From CANHEE01 sp049316985 (lineage in GTDB: Bacteria; Bacteroidota; Bacteroidia; Chitinophagales; Saprospiraceae): 64,000 nt of DNA. This document shows, piece by piece, positions 53,163-62,100 of this stretch. The DNA is taken from assembly GCA_049316985.1 (NCBI GenBank), contig JBMOJB010000003.1, positions 1 through 64,000 of the forward strand. Direction: 5' to 3'. Under the pieces are notes generated by a model that worked only from the letters and a program-made list of their open reading frames with translations, searched no databases and was not told the DNA's origin. Made by a program: the position numbers and the translations under genes. Position 1 is the first letter of the stretch. The number at the start of each line of letters is the position of its first letter.

Positions 53163-53193
53163 TTGCACACTCAAAAAACTAGCCATATCTTTG
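53163..53193 (+). promoter_or_regulatory. Promoter of the tRNA-tuf cluster
   Basis: TTG (53163-53165), an exact 20-bp spacer and TATCTTTG (53186-53193) match the Bacteroidota consensus perfectly. It lies about 110 bp upstream of the first tRNA and may drive all four tRNAs and tuf. Confidence 0.7.
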
Positions 53194-53301
53194 CATCGCT
53201 TTTGAAAAGGTAGTTATTTTAGGGCAACCAAACCAAGAGTAAAATCTTTGAAATTGTCACATTTTTTGACTTGATTATCAAGGGTATATGAGAGTTAACA
53301 A

Positions 53302-53374
53302 GCCAAAGTAGCTCAGTTGGTAGAGCAGCTGATTTGTAATCAGCTGGTCGGGGGTTCGAGTCCCTCCTTTGGCT
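53302..53374 (+). tRNA. tRNA-Thr (anticodon TGT)
   Basis: A 73-nt cloverleaf. The acceptor gccaaag pairs with ctttggc, the D arm is agctcagttggtagagc, the anticodon stem gctga/tcagc has loop tttgtaa (anticodon TGT), and the T arm contains ggttcgag. CCA is not encoded. Confidence 0.95.
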
Positions 53375-53414
53375 CTTTTCCTTTTCTAATATTCGTAGTA
53401 GGGAAATTTTTGAC

Positions 53415-53495
53415 GGGAGTGTACCAGAGTGGCCAAATGGGGCAGACTGTAACTCTGCTGGGAAACCTTCGGTGGTTCGAATCCATCCGCTCCCA
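53415..53495 (+). tRNA. tRNA-Tyr (anticodon GTA)
   Basis: An 81-nt class II tRNA with a long variable arm. The acceptor gggagtg pairs with cgctccc (one G-U), the anticodon loop is ctgtaac (anticodon GTA), and the T arm has ggttcgaatcc. It is 40 bp after tRNA-Thr. Confidence 0.95.
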
Positions 53496-53632
53496 CTAAG
53501 TAAAAATTTGAAAGTCATAAAGTCGATAAAGCTGTATTTTACACTATTGCGCTTTATGACTTTTTAATTATAATGTCAATCAACTGTTTTAAATTGTTTT
53601 TTGACTAAAATTTATTTGAAAAATTAAATGAT

Positions 53633-53705
53633 GCGGGAGTAGCTCAGTTGGTAGAGCGACAGCCTTCCAAGCTGTAGGTCGCGGGTTCGAGCCTCGTCTC
53701 CCGCT
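53633..53705 (+). tRNA. tRNA-Gly (anticodon TCC)
   Basis: A 73-nt cloverleaf. The acceptor gcgggag pairs with ctcccgc, the anticodon loop is cttccaa (TCC), and the T arm is gcgggttcgagcc. CCA is not encoded. Confidence 0.95.
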
Positions 53706-53834
53706 CAAATTTTTTTAAAAGACGGAGAGAATTATATTAGTAAACGATATCAAGATCGCTTTGTACATTTTTATTCGTGTGCAAAGTTTTTTGAGGATAA
53801 GGCCTACTGAGTAGTCAATTTTTTTCGCATTATT

Positions 53835-53906
<72 letters not shown>

Positions 53907-53960
53907 CTATTTAACTTCGAACATTATTTTTTAACACATTTTACATTTTTACTTCTTAAA

Positions 53961-55157
53961 ATGGCTAAAGAAACATTTAATAGATCAAAGCCCCACGTTA
54001 ACATTGGTACAATCGGTCACGTTGACCACGGTAAGACTACATTAACGGCGGCGATCACTTCTGTTTTGGCAAACAAGGGTTTGGCTGAAAAGAAATCTTA
54101 TGACTCCATCGATGCAGCTCCTGAAGAAAAGGCTCGTGGTATAACTATTAACACTGCTCACGTTGAGTATGAAACTGCAAATCGTCACTATGCACACGTT
54201 GACTGTCCAGGTCACGCGGATTATGTTAAGAACATGATTACGGGTGCTGCTCAAATGGATGGTGCGATTTTGGTTTGTGCTGCGACTGATGGGCCGATGC
54301 CTCAAACTCGTGAGCACATCTTGTTGGCTCGCCAGGTAGGTGTACCAGAAGTTGTTGTTTTCATGAACAAAGTTGACTTGGTTGAGGATCCTGAAATGTT
54401 GGAATTGGTTGAAATGGAATTGCGTGAACTGTTAAGCTCTTACAAGTTTGATGGCGATAACACTCCAATCATTCAAGGTTCAGCGTTGAAAGCTCTTGAT
54501 GGACAACCTGAATGGGTTGCTAAAATTGAAGAGTTGATGGCAGCTTGTGATAGCTACATTCCTGAACCTGTTCGTGCAGTTGATAAGGATTTCCTTATGC
54601 CAGTTGAGGATGTATTTACGATCACTGGTCGTGGTACAGTTGCAACCGGACGTATCGAGCGTGGTGTAATCAAAGTTGGTGAAGCTGTAGAGATTATCGG
54701 TATGATGCCTGACGGTGCGAAGCCTCTTGCTTCTACTTGTACAGGTGTTGAGATGTTCCGTAAATTATTGGATCGCGGTGAAGCGGGTGATAATGCAGGT
54801 ATTTTGTTGCGTGGTATTGACAAAGAAGCTATCCGTCGTGGAATGGTAATTTGCAAGCCGGGTTCTGTAAAGCCTCACAAACACTTCAAAGCTGAGGTTT
54901 ATGTACTTTCCAAAGATGAAGGTGGACGTCACACTCCATTTTTCAACGGTTACCGTCCACAGTTCTATTTCCGTACAACAGACGTTACAGGAGACTGTAC
55001 ACTTCCTGCTGGTGTTGAAATGGTTCTTCCTGGTGATAACGTAAACTTGGAAGTTAAATTGATCAATACGATTGCAATGGAAAAAGGTCTACGTTTCGCT
55101 ATCCGTGAGGGTGGCCGTACAGTAGGTGCAGGTCAGGTAACTGAGATCATTTCGTAG
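53961..55157 (+). CDS. tuf: Elongation factor Tu
   Basis: A 398-residue EF-Tu that brings aminoacyl-tRNA to the ribosome. The G domain has GHVDHGKTT (P-loop), the switch I AAPEEKARGIT, DCPGHADY (G3) and NKVD (G4). Domains 2 and 3 follow, with the family tail GAGQVTEI. The ATG at 53961 starts the normal MAKETFNRSKPH; a longer in-frame start at 53865 lies inside tRNA-Thr and is rejected. tuf shares a probable transcript with four upstream tRNAs. A 13-bp-stem hairpin and tRNA-Trp follow. Confidence 0.98.
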   Translation: MAKETFNRSKPHVNIGTIGHVDHGKTTLTAAITSVLANKGLAEKKSYDSIDAAPEEKARGITINTAHVEYETANRHYAHVDCPGHADYVKNMITGAAQMDGAILVCAATDGPMPQTREHILLARQVGVPEVVVFMNKVDLVEDPEMLELVEMELRELLSSYKFDGDNTPIIQGSALKALDGQPEWVAKIEELMAACDSYIPEPVRAVDKDFLMPVEDVFTITGRGTVATGRIERGVIKVGEAVEIIGMMPDGAKPLASTCTGVEMFRKLLDRGEAGDNAGILLRGIDKEAIRRGMVICKPGSVKPHKHFKAEVYVLSKDEGGRHTPFFNGYRPQFYFRTTDVTGDCTLPAGVEMVLPGDNVNLEVKLINTIAMEKGLRFAIREGGRTVGAGQVTEIIS

Positions 55158-55174
55158 TCGAAATTATAATTTGT

Positions 55175-55225
55175 GAATGAGCGAAAGGTTAGACATTGTT
55201 AACACATGTTTGCTTTCGCTCATTC
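55175..55225 (+). other. Strong hairpin between tuf and tRNA-Trp
   Basis: A perfect 13-bp stem (55175-55187 gaatgagcgaaag with 55213-55225) encloses a 25-nt loop that contains a small acat/atgt stem. No U-tract follows; tRNA-Trp begins 10 nt later. It may be a processing site rather than a terminator. Confidence 0.8.
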
Positions 55226-55234
55226 TCACTTATA

Positions 55235-55307
55235 CACGGGATTAGTTCAATGGCAGAATAGCGGTCTCCAAAACCGTTGATGGGAGTTCGAATCTCTCAT
55301 TCCGTGC
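55235..55307 (+). tRNA. tRNA-Trp (anticodon CCA)
   Basis: A 73-nt cloverleaf. The acceptor cacggga pairs with ttccgtg (one G-U), the anticodon stem gcggt/accgt has loop ctccaaa (anticodon CCA), and the T arm has gagttcgaatctc. Its place between tuf and secE is conserved in many bacteria. Confidence 0.92.
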
Positions 55308-55369
55308 TTATAATCATAAATGAAGCAGTACATTTGTTTTACAAAATGCTGCTGGTAAATTGAAATGAA

Positions 55370-55558
55370 ATGGATAAAATTAAGTTATACATCGTTGAAA
55401 GTTACGATGAATTGAAAAATCAGGTCACCTGGCCGACTTGGGAAAACCTTCAGCAGACTGGAATGTTAGTTCTTGGATCGACTTTGCTGGTTTCTTTGAT
55501 GATTTTTGTAATGGATATCATTTCAAAGCAATTGACTTCATTGATCTATGGACTCTAG
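55370..55558 (+). CDS. secE: Preprotein translocase subunit SecE
   Basis: A 62-residue single-helix SecE of the SecYEG channel. It has the conserved amphipathic ESYDELKNQVTWPTWENLQQT followed by one membrane helix (LVLGSTLLVSLMIFVMDIIS). The length is normal for the short bacterial form. It lies between tRNA-Trp and nusG, the usual context, with an 83-bp gap before nusG that holds only a weak 5-bp stem (55570-55591). Confidence 0.93.
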   Translation: MDKIKLYIVESYDELKNQVTWPTWENLQQTGMLVLGSTLLVSLMIFVMDIISKQLTSLIYGL

Positions 55559-55641
55559 AAGTCTTTGACAGCCTGTCTATAACGAAAGGCTTTTGTTTTG
55601 CCCAAATATTAGTTTCACATTTATCACTACCGTTTAATTTT

Positions 55642-56190
55642 ATGGCTGAAGAAAGAAGATGGTACTCACTTAGGGTAGTGAGTCAAAAGGAACATAAGAT
55701 TGCCGATCGCTTAAAGCTGGAAGTTAGCAGAAGTAAATGGGGTGACATTGTAACATCAGTAATTGTTCCTTCCGAAAAAGTATATAAGATTAAAAACGGA
55801 AAGAAAGTTATTTCTGAACGCAACATTTTACCCGGTTATTTATTGGTTGAAGCCGTTCCTTCGATGTTTACTGCAGAGATTGTAAAGGCATTGACTGATG
55901 TTCAAGATGTAATGCATTTTTTGCCGCGAATTAAACCTGACCCGCTTTCCACTATAGAAGTAAATCGTCTGCTTGGAAAAGTTGATGAGTCCAGTGAGCA
56001 AGGAGAGACTATGGTTGAACCATTTATTGCCGGTGAAACTATTAAAATAATTGATGGGCCATTCAGTGGTTTTGTAGGTGATATCATTGATGTCAATGAT
56101 GAAAAAAAGAAAGTAAAAGTCATTGTCAAAATTTTTGGTAGAGGGACTGAAGTTGAATTGAATTTCTTGCAAGTAGAGAAGGATCAATAA
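55642..56190 (+). CDS. nusG: Transcription termination/antitermination factor NusG
   Basis: A 182-residue NusG that binds RNA polymerase and links it with Rho and the ribosome. The NGN domain starts WYSLRVVSQKEHKIADRL and includes LPGYLLVEAVP. The C-terminal KOW domain has GETIKIIDGPFSGFVGDIIDVND and a VELNFLQVE end. The ATG at 55642 gives the family N terminus; the frame opens further upstream, but that part overlaps secE and is not used. Confidence 0.95.
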   Translation: MAEERRWYSLRVVSQKEHKIADRLKLEVSRSKWGDIVTSVIVPSEKVYKIKNGKKVISERNILPGYLLVEAVPSMFTAEIVKALTDVQDVMHFLPRIKPDPLSTIEVNRLLGKVDESSEQGETMVEPFIAGETIKIIDGPFSGFVGDIIDVNDEKKKVKVIVKIFGRGTEVELNFLQVEKDQ

Positions 56191-56208
56191 ATTTTTTTTG
56201 ACAGTTTA

Positions 56209-56261
56209 AAGTTTAATTAATAATAATCGACACTTCTCCGTCTGCTGTTATTTTTAAACTT
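56209..56261 (+). other. AT-rich hairpin in the nusG-rplK spacer
   Basis: An 8-bp stem (56209-56216 aagtttaa with 56254-56261) is extended by aataa/ttatt across a small internal loop, around a loop containing cgacacttctccgtctg. The 187-nt spacer upstream of rplK is where an L1 autoregulatory site is expected, but no L1-binding consensus could be confirmed. Confidence 0.45.
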
Positions 56262-56377
56262 CCTGTATATAGTTTAATGTAAATATGGTTACGACATGAG
56301 AAGGCTTCCACTTTTTACATGTTAATTCCATGAATACTTCTAAACACATTTTTTAAGCATTTAATCGTAAAAACGAC

Positions 56378-56818
56378 ATGGCAAAAGAAGTTGATGTGTT
56401 TATCAAACTCCAGGTGAAGGGTGGCGCTGCCAATCCTGCTCCACCAATCGGACCTGCACTAGGTTCAAAAGGTGTGAATATCATGGAGTTTTGTAAGCGT
56501 TTTAACGCGCAAACACAAGACCAGCCCGGAAAAGTATTGCCGGTAGTTATTTCGGTTTATAAAGATAAGTCCTTTGATTTTGTGATCAAGACCCCTCCTG
56601 CTGCAATTCAGCTGTTGGAAGTTGCGAAAGTAAAACAAGGTTCTGATCAACCAAACCGTAATAAAGTCGGTTCTGTGACCTGGGATCAGGTACGTGCGAT
56701 TGCAGAAAACAAAATGCCGGATCTCAATTGTTTCAAAATTGAGTCAGCCATGAAGATGGTGGCAGGAACTGCTCGCTCACTTGGTATTACAGTAACAGGT
56801 ACTGCTCCTTGGGCATAG
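56378..56818 (+). CDS. rplK: Large ribosomal subunit protein uL11
   Basis: A 146-residue L11 that binds 23S rRNA at the GTPase-associated centre. It starts MAKEVDVFIKLQVKGGAANPAPPIGPALGSKGVNIMEFCK, with the proline-rich switch typical of L11, and ends in ARSLGITVTG. Length and order (nusG-rplK-rplA-rplJ-rplL) are standard. Confidence 0.97.
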   Translation: MAKEVDVFIKLQVKGGAANPAPPIGPALGSKGVNIMEFCKRFNAQTQDQPGKVLPVVISVYKDKSFDFVIKTPPAAIQLLEVAKVKQGSDQPNRNKVGSVTWDQVRAIAENKMPDLNCFKIESAMKMVAGTARSLGITVTGTAPWA

Positions 56819-56832
56819 TCATTATTTAACTG

Positions 56833-56872
56833 CAAATTCTATGTATTTCAATATTTGAAATAGTTGAATTTG
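56833..56872 (+). other. Two-part hairpin in the rplK-rplA spacer
   Basis: An outer 7-bp stem (56833-56839 caaattc with 56866-56872) and an inner 8-bp stem (56844-56851 tatttcaa with 56855-56862) with a 3-nt loop fill the first part of the 132-bp spacer. No U-tract follows. Confidence 0.65.
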
Positions 56873-56950
56873 TATAGGGAGTTCCTAAACTGAATATTTG
56901 TAAATTTCAGAGGAAAGGAATGTTATTCACCTTTAAACACAATCAATAAA

Positions 56951-57676
56951 ATGGCAGGTACTAAACCTAATCACACACCTCGTGTGAAAGTCACAAAAAA
57001 AAGAAAAGCGGTAGACAGCAAAGTTGACAGCAGCAAATTGTATCCTATTAAGGATGCAATGAGCTTAGTCAAAGAAGTTAATGTCGCAAAATTTGATGCA
57101 TCGGTAGATATTCACGTACGTTTGGGAATTGACCCTAGGAAAGCGGATCAGGCTTTGCGTGGAACTGTTAGTTTGCCTCACGGAACTGGTAAAACCAAGC
57201 GCGTTTTGGTACTATGTACCCCTGACAAGGAAGCTGAAGCAAAGGCTGCAGGAGCAGATTATGTAGGTCTTGATGAATACATTACTAAGATCCAGGGTGG
57301 TTGGACAGATATCGACGTAATCGTCGCTACTCCTAACGTAATGGTGCAGCTTGGTAAAGTTGGTAGGATTTTGGGACCACGTGGTTTGATGCCTAATCCA
57401 AAAACAGGTACAGTAACTATGGACGTAGCAGCAGCAGTTGCAGATGTAAAAGGCGGTAAAATTGCTTTCCGTGTTGATAAATTTGGTATTGTTCATGCTT
57501 CTGTAGGTCGTACTTCGTTTAGTGCAGACAAGCTCGCTGAAAATGCGATGGAATTGCTTAACACTTTGGTGAAAATGAAACCATCAACTGCAAAAGGTAC
57601 TTATATGAAGACGATAGCAGTTGCAAGTACCATGAGCCCGGGTGTTAAAGTAGATACTAAAGGTGTCAAATTATAA
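56951..57676 (+). CDS. rplA: Large ribosomal subunit protein uL1
   Basis: A 241-residue L1, the L1-stalk protein that also represses its own operon in many bacteria. It has a basic N-terminal extension (KVTKKRKAVDSK), then DASVDIHVRLGIDPRKADQALRGTVSLPHGTGK, VGRILGPRGLMPNPKTGTVT and GKIAFRVDKFGIVHA, all L1 signatures. It is followed 30 bp later by rplJ. Confidence 0.97.
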   Translation: MAGTKPNHTPRVKVTKKRKAVDSKVDSSKLYPIKDAMSLVKEVNVAKFDASVDIHVRLGIDPRKADQALRGTVSLPHGTGKTKRVLVLCTPDKEAEAKAAGADYVGLDEYITKIQGGWTDIDVIVATPNVMVQLGKVGRILGPRGLMPNPKTGTVTMDVAAAVADVKGGKIAFRVDKFGIVHASVGRTSFSADKLAENAMELLNTLVKMKPSTAKGTYMKTIAVASTMSPGVKVDTKGVKL

Positions 57677-57706
57677 TTTTACAAAGCAATTTAAAAATAT
57701 TTCTAA

Positions 57707-58234
57707 ATGACAAAAGATAAGAAGACGTCAGAAATTGCCATGCTGAAAGATATGTTTGAAGCTAGTCCCTTCTTTTATATCGTAGATGCATCGACAATGA
57801 CTGTCGAAAAGGTCAACAGTCTCCGCGGGAAATGTTATGAGCAAGGCATTCTCATGAAAGTGGCCAAGAACACCTTGATTCGCAAAGCGTTGGAGTCTCA
57901 ACCTGCAGAAAAAAACTTCGATTCGGTTTATGAAGCACTTCATGGACCAACGGCAGTTTTATTAGCAGATGTTGCTAATGTACCTGCGCGTCTTTTGAAA
58001 GAATTCAGAAAGGAGAATGACAGACCGATTCTTAAAGCTGCCTATATTGATGGTTCTGCTTTTATTGGTGATGATCAGATTGACATGCTGACTAAGCTCA
58101 AATCTAAAGAAGAGTTGGTGGGCGAAGTTATCGGCTTGTTGCAATCTCCGGCTTCGAATCTTATCTCAGCACTTAAATCAGGTGGAGGAAAGATCGCGGG
58201 CTTAGTGAAGGCTCTTGAAGATCGTGCGGCTTAA
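57707..58234 (+). CDS. rplJ: Large ribosomal subunit protein uL10
   Basis: A 175-residue L10 that anchors L7/L12 dimers to the ribosome. It has ASPFFYIVDASTMTVEKVNSLRGKCYEQGILMKVAKNTLIRKAL, the L10 core, and a helical C terminus (SNLISALKSGGGKIAGLVKALED) that binds L7/L12. The 30-bp spacer before it is too short for the L10-L12 leader seen in E. coli. Confidence 0.96.
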   Translation: MTKDKKTSEIAMLKDMFEASPFFYIVDASTMTVEKVNSLRGKCYEQGILMKVAKNTLIRKALESQPAEKNFDSVYEALHGPTAVLLADVANVPARLLKEFRKENDRPILKAAYIDGSAFIGDDQIDMLTKLKSKEELVGEVIGLLQSPASNLISALKSGGGKIAGLVKALEDRAA

Positions 58235-58324
58235 TTGCCATTATTGGATTTCTGTAAAGAATTACAATAAAATAAATCAAATTTTTTAAACATTATTATT
58301 TAAATTAATTAAAACTATCATACA

Positions 58325-58705
58325 ATGGCAGATTTGAAAGCTCTAGCTGAAAACCTAGTAAACCTTACAATTAAGGAAGTTAACGAATTAGCAACTATTT
58401 TAAAAGACGAGTACGGTATCGAACCGGCTGCTGCAGCTGTAGCTGTTGCTGCTGCTCCTGCTGCTGGTGGGGCTGCTGATGCTGCTCCTGCAAAGACAGA
58501 GTTCGATGTTGTTCTAAAAGATCCGGGTGCTGCTAAGTTGAACGTGGTTAAAGAAGTTAAAAATATCACTGGTCTTGGTTTGAAAGAAGCTAAAGATTTG
58601 GTGGATGGTGCTCCTTCAGTAGTGAAAGAGAAAGCATCTAAAGAAGAAGCAGAATCCATTAAGGCTGCTTTGGAAGCTGCAGGTGCAGTAGTCGAGTTAA
58701 AGTAA
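58325..58705 (+). CDS. rplL: Large ribosomal subunit protein bL12 (L7/L12)
   Basis: A 126-residue stalk protein. The N-terminal dimerisation helix (LAENLVNLTIKEVNELATILKDEYGI) is joined by an alanine-rich hinge (AAAAVAVAAAPAAGGAADAAPA) to the C-terminal factor-binding domain (VKEVKNITGLGLKEAKDLVDGAP). The stop is followed by two hairpins and a 448-bp spacer before rpoB. Confidence 0.97.
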   Translation: MADLKALAENLVNLTIKEVNELATILKDEYGIEPAAAAVAVAAAPAAGGAADAAPAKTEFDVVLKDPGAAKLNVVKEVKNITGLGLKEAKDLVDGAPSVVKEKASKEEAESIKAALEAAGAVVELK

Positions 58706-58726
58706 TGTTCTATAGTTAAATAAAAT

Positions 58727-58755
58727 ATATTTGGGGCATATTTTGCCCCAAATAT
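58727..58755 (+). terminator. Attenuator-like hairpin after rplL
   Basis: A perfect 12-bp stem (58727-58738 atatttggggca with 58744-58755) has a 5-nt loop. The following sequence (cacttttgtt) is only weakly T-rich, so partial termination is more likely than a full stop. Confidence 0.7.
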
Positions 58756-58842
58756 CACTTTTGTTAATTATTGCATTACCTTTACGGCTATAACCTACAA
58801 TGATTATTCACTTTTTATTTACCTTATAGAGTAATACACGTA

Positions 58843-58878
58843 AGGCTTAGTGGAATGTTCTTGCATTCTATTAAGCCT
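58843..58878 (+). other. Long hairpin in the rpoB leader
   Basis: Bases 58843-58857 pair with 58864-58878 over 15 bp, including two G-U pairs, around a loop of six bases or fewer (aggctta...taagcct outside, gaatg...cattc inside). No U-tract follows directly. Its position between rplL and rpoB matches the place of RNase III processing in E. coli, but this is an analogy only. Confidence 0.75.
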
Positions 58879-59153
58879 ATCGTTGTTTCTTGTATGTGAT
58901 AAAATGCAGAAAATCTCGGTCAATTAGAATTATTTTGGTGCCATTCAATACATCTACTGAATTATTTTTTAATTGATAATTTATTTATTTCTCTAGCAAA
59001 AACAGAATAGATGAAATTAAACAACCTTGAAACAAATTATCCTGTTCGATTGCCTTGTATTTTTCAAGCTTTTGTATCGTTAAGATAGCAAATTCAATGC
59101 CCGTTTTGATCTCATCCTTTTTCTTTTTTTAGACAAGAAAATCTTATCGAAAT

Positions 59154-62100
59154 ATGTCAAATAACGCAGCAACACTTTACGCTGAAAAAAACAGAGTCAA
59201 TTTCGGAAAGATTATACTTCCTGAAACACAGCCGGATTTATTGGAAATTCAGCTAAAATCTTTCGAAGAATTTTTTCAGTTGGAAACAACTCCCGAAAAT
59301 CGTATTAACGAAGGACTTTTTAAATGTTTTAAGGAAAACTTTCCGATTACTGACGCCAGAAATATCTTCGTTCTAGAGTTTTTGGATTATTTTATCGATC
59401 CACCTCGGTACACCATTGAAGAGTGTATGCATAGGGGATTGACCTACTCTTTGCCACTTAAAGCACGTCTTCGGCTGTCTTGTAATGACGAAGAACATGT
59501 CGACTTTCAAACAATCGAACAAGATGTGTTTTTGGGGAACATCCCTTACATGACACCAAAAGGAACTTTTGTAATTAATGGTGCAGAAAGGGTTATTGTT
59601 TCGCAGTTACATCGTTCACCTGGAGTATTCTTTGGTCAAAGCGTGCATCCCAATGGTTCTAAGATTTACTCGGCTCGTGTAATCCCTTTTAAAGGAGCGT
59701 GGATGGAGTTCGCTACCGACATTAATAATGTCATGTATGCTTACATCGACAGGAAGAAAAAGTTTCCCGTAACTACACTACTAAGAGCAATTGGTTTTGA
59801 CACAGATCGAGACATTCTCAATATTTTTGGTTTGTCAGATGAAGTGAAGAATGCTAAGGCTGATTTATTGCCCTATTTGGGTAGAAAATTAGCCGCTCGA
59901 GTTCTCCGTTCTTGGACAGAAGATTTTGTAGATGAAGATACCGGTGAAGTAGTAACCATTGAGAGAAATGAGATTATCCTGGAAAGAGACATCGAATTAA
60001 CAGAAGAAAATCTCGATGAAGTCCTTGCCTCCGGTATGGAAATGATTTCACTTCAAAAAGAAGGAATCGAAGATGACTATTCCATTATTTACAATACTTT
60101 GCAAAAAGACCCTTCAAGTTCTGAACTTGAAGCAGTACAATATATTTATCGTCAGTTAAGAGGAACAGATCCTCCTGATGATGAAACAGCTCGTGGTATC
60201 ATTGAAAAATTGTTTTTCTCTGACAAACGTTACAATCTGGGAGAAGTGGGACGTTACAAGATTAACCGAAAACTTGAGCAAACCACCAGTATGGAGACTT
60301 TGGTTTTAACCAAAGACGATATCATCCAAATTGTGGTTTATTTGGTGCGTTTGATCAATCAAAAGGCAGAAATTGATGATATTGATCACTTGTCAAACAG
60401 ACGTATTCGTACGGTTGGTGAACAGTTGTATGGACAGTTTGGTGTTGGTTTGGCGCGTATGGCCAGAACAATTCGCGAACGCATGAATGTTCGTGACAAC
60501 GAAGTATTTACTCCAACTGATTTGATTAATGCCCGTACACTTTCTTCGGTCATTAACTCTTTTTTTGGAACGAGTCAGTTGTCACAGTTTTTAGATCAGA
60601 CCAATCCATTGTCGGAAATTACGCACAAACGTCGTATTTCAGCTTTGGGCCCCGGGGGGTTGAGCAGAGAGCGTGCCGGTTTTGAGGTGCGTGACGTTCA
60701 CTATTCTCACTATGGTCGTCTGTGTACCATTGAGACTCCGGAAGGTCCGAATATTGGTTTGATTTCTACACTTTGTGTACATGCGAAAATCAATAAAATG
60801 GGTTTCCTTGAAACACCCTACAGGAAAGTTACGAATGGCAAAGTGGATTTAACGGATCATGGTGTAACTTATTTTTCTGCAGAAGGGGAGGATTTGAGTA
60901 AAATTGCCCAGGCCAATACGCCTTTGGAAGCTAATGGTGTTTTCGCATCAGATCGTATTAAATCACGTGAAACCGGTGAATTTCCAGTTCTTACTCCTGA
61001 AGAAGTTGATTTGATGGACGTAGCTCCTAACCAAATTGTAGGTGTTTCGGCTTCGTTGATTCCATTCCTTGAGAATGATGATGCGAATCGTGCTTTGATG
61101 GGTTCGAACATGCAACGTCAGGCTGTTCCACTATTGAGACCACGTGCCCCAATTGTTGCAACTGGAATTGAAGGCAGAGTAGCACGTGACTCTAGGATGT
61201 TGATCAATGCAGAAGGAAATGGTGTGGTCGAATATGTAGATGCAAATCAGATAATCATTCGTTATGATCGCACCGATGAAGATCAGTTGGTTTCATTTGA
61301 AGACAGCAGAAAATCTTATAACTTGACAAAATTCTTGCGTACTAACCAAGGAACTTGTATCAACCTGAAACCTATCGTTAAGAAAGGTGATAAAGTAATA
61401 AAAGGTACTGTTCTTTGCGACGGTTATGCAACTGAAAAAGGTGAATTAGCGCTAGGTCAAAACCTTAAAGTGGCATTCATGCCTTGGAAAGGTTATAACT
61501 TTGAAGATGCAATTGTTTTATCTGAAAGGGTAGTTCAAGAAGACATTTTCACTTCTCTACATATCGAATCATTTGAAATGGATGTTCGCGACACCAAGTT
61601 AGGTGAAGAGGAATTGACAAATGATATTCCCAATGTGTCAGAAGAAGCAACCAAAGACCTCGATGAGAATGGAATGATTCGCGTCGGTGCCTGGGTTAAA
61701 GAAGGAGATATTCTTATTGGTAAAATTACGCCAAAAGGGGAATCTGATCCAACACCTGAAGAAAAACTGCTTCGAGCCATCTTTGGAGATAAAGCAGGTG
61801 ATGTCAAGGATGCATCCATGAAGGTTCCACCTTCAATGAATGGTGTGGTAATTGATAAACAGCTTTTTGCGAGAGCGAAAAAGGATAAGACTCAAAAAGA
61901 TAAGGAAGTTGCCTTATTGGGTAAGCTCGATAGTCAGCATGAAATTGCACTTAATGAATTGCGTACAATTCTTGTTGATAAATTAATCGTACTTATCAAA
62001 GATAAGATTTCAACCGGAGTCAAGACCATTTATGGTGAAGTGGTAATCAGTAAAGGTACAAAATTTACTGCTCAACTACTAAGAGAAACGGACTACGCTC

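Larger units (their letters stand above)
58706..59153 (+). other. 448-bp rplL-rpoB spacer with two strong hairpins
   Basis: No ORF is supported here. It contains a 12-bp hairpin (58727-58755) and a 15-bp hairpin (58843-58878). The remainder is AT-rich, with no exact TAnnTTTG box on the plus strand, so rpoB may be transcribed by readthrough from upstream or from a promoter that departs from the consensus. Confidence 0.6.

Noticed and set aside
53219..53518. Open reading frame on the minus strand across the tRNA-Thr and tRNA-Tyr genes
   Set aside because: It reads the antisense of two tRNAs (DSNPRPADYKSAALPTEL is a well-known product of such false calls), so it is not a gene.
55438..55641. Upstream extension of the nusG frame
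   Set aside because: It overlaps secE in another frame and does not resemble NusG; the ATG at 55642 starts the normal protein.
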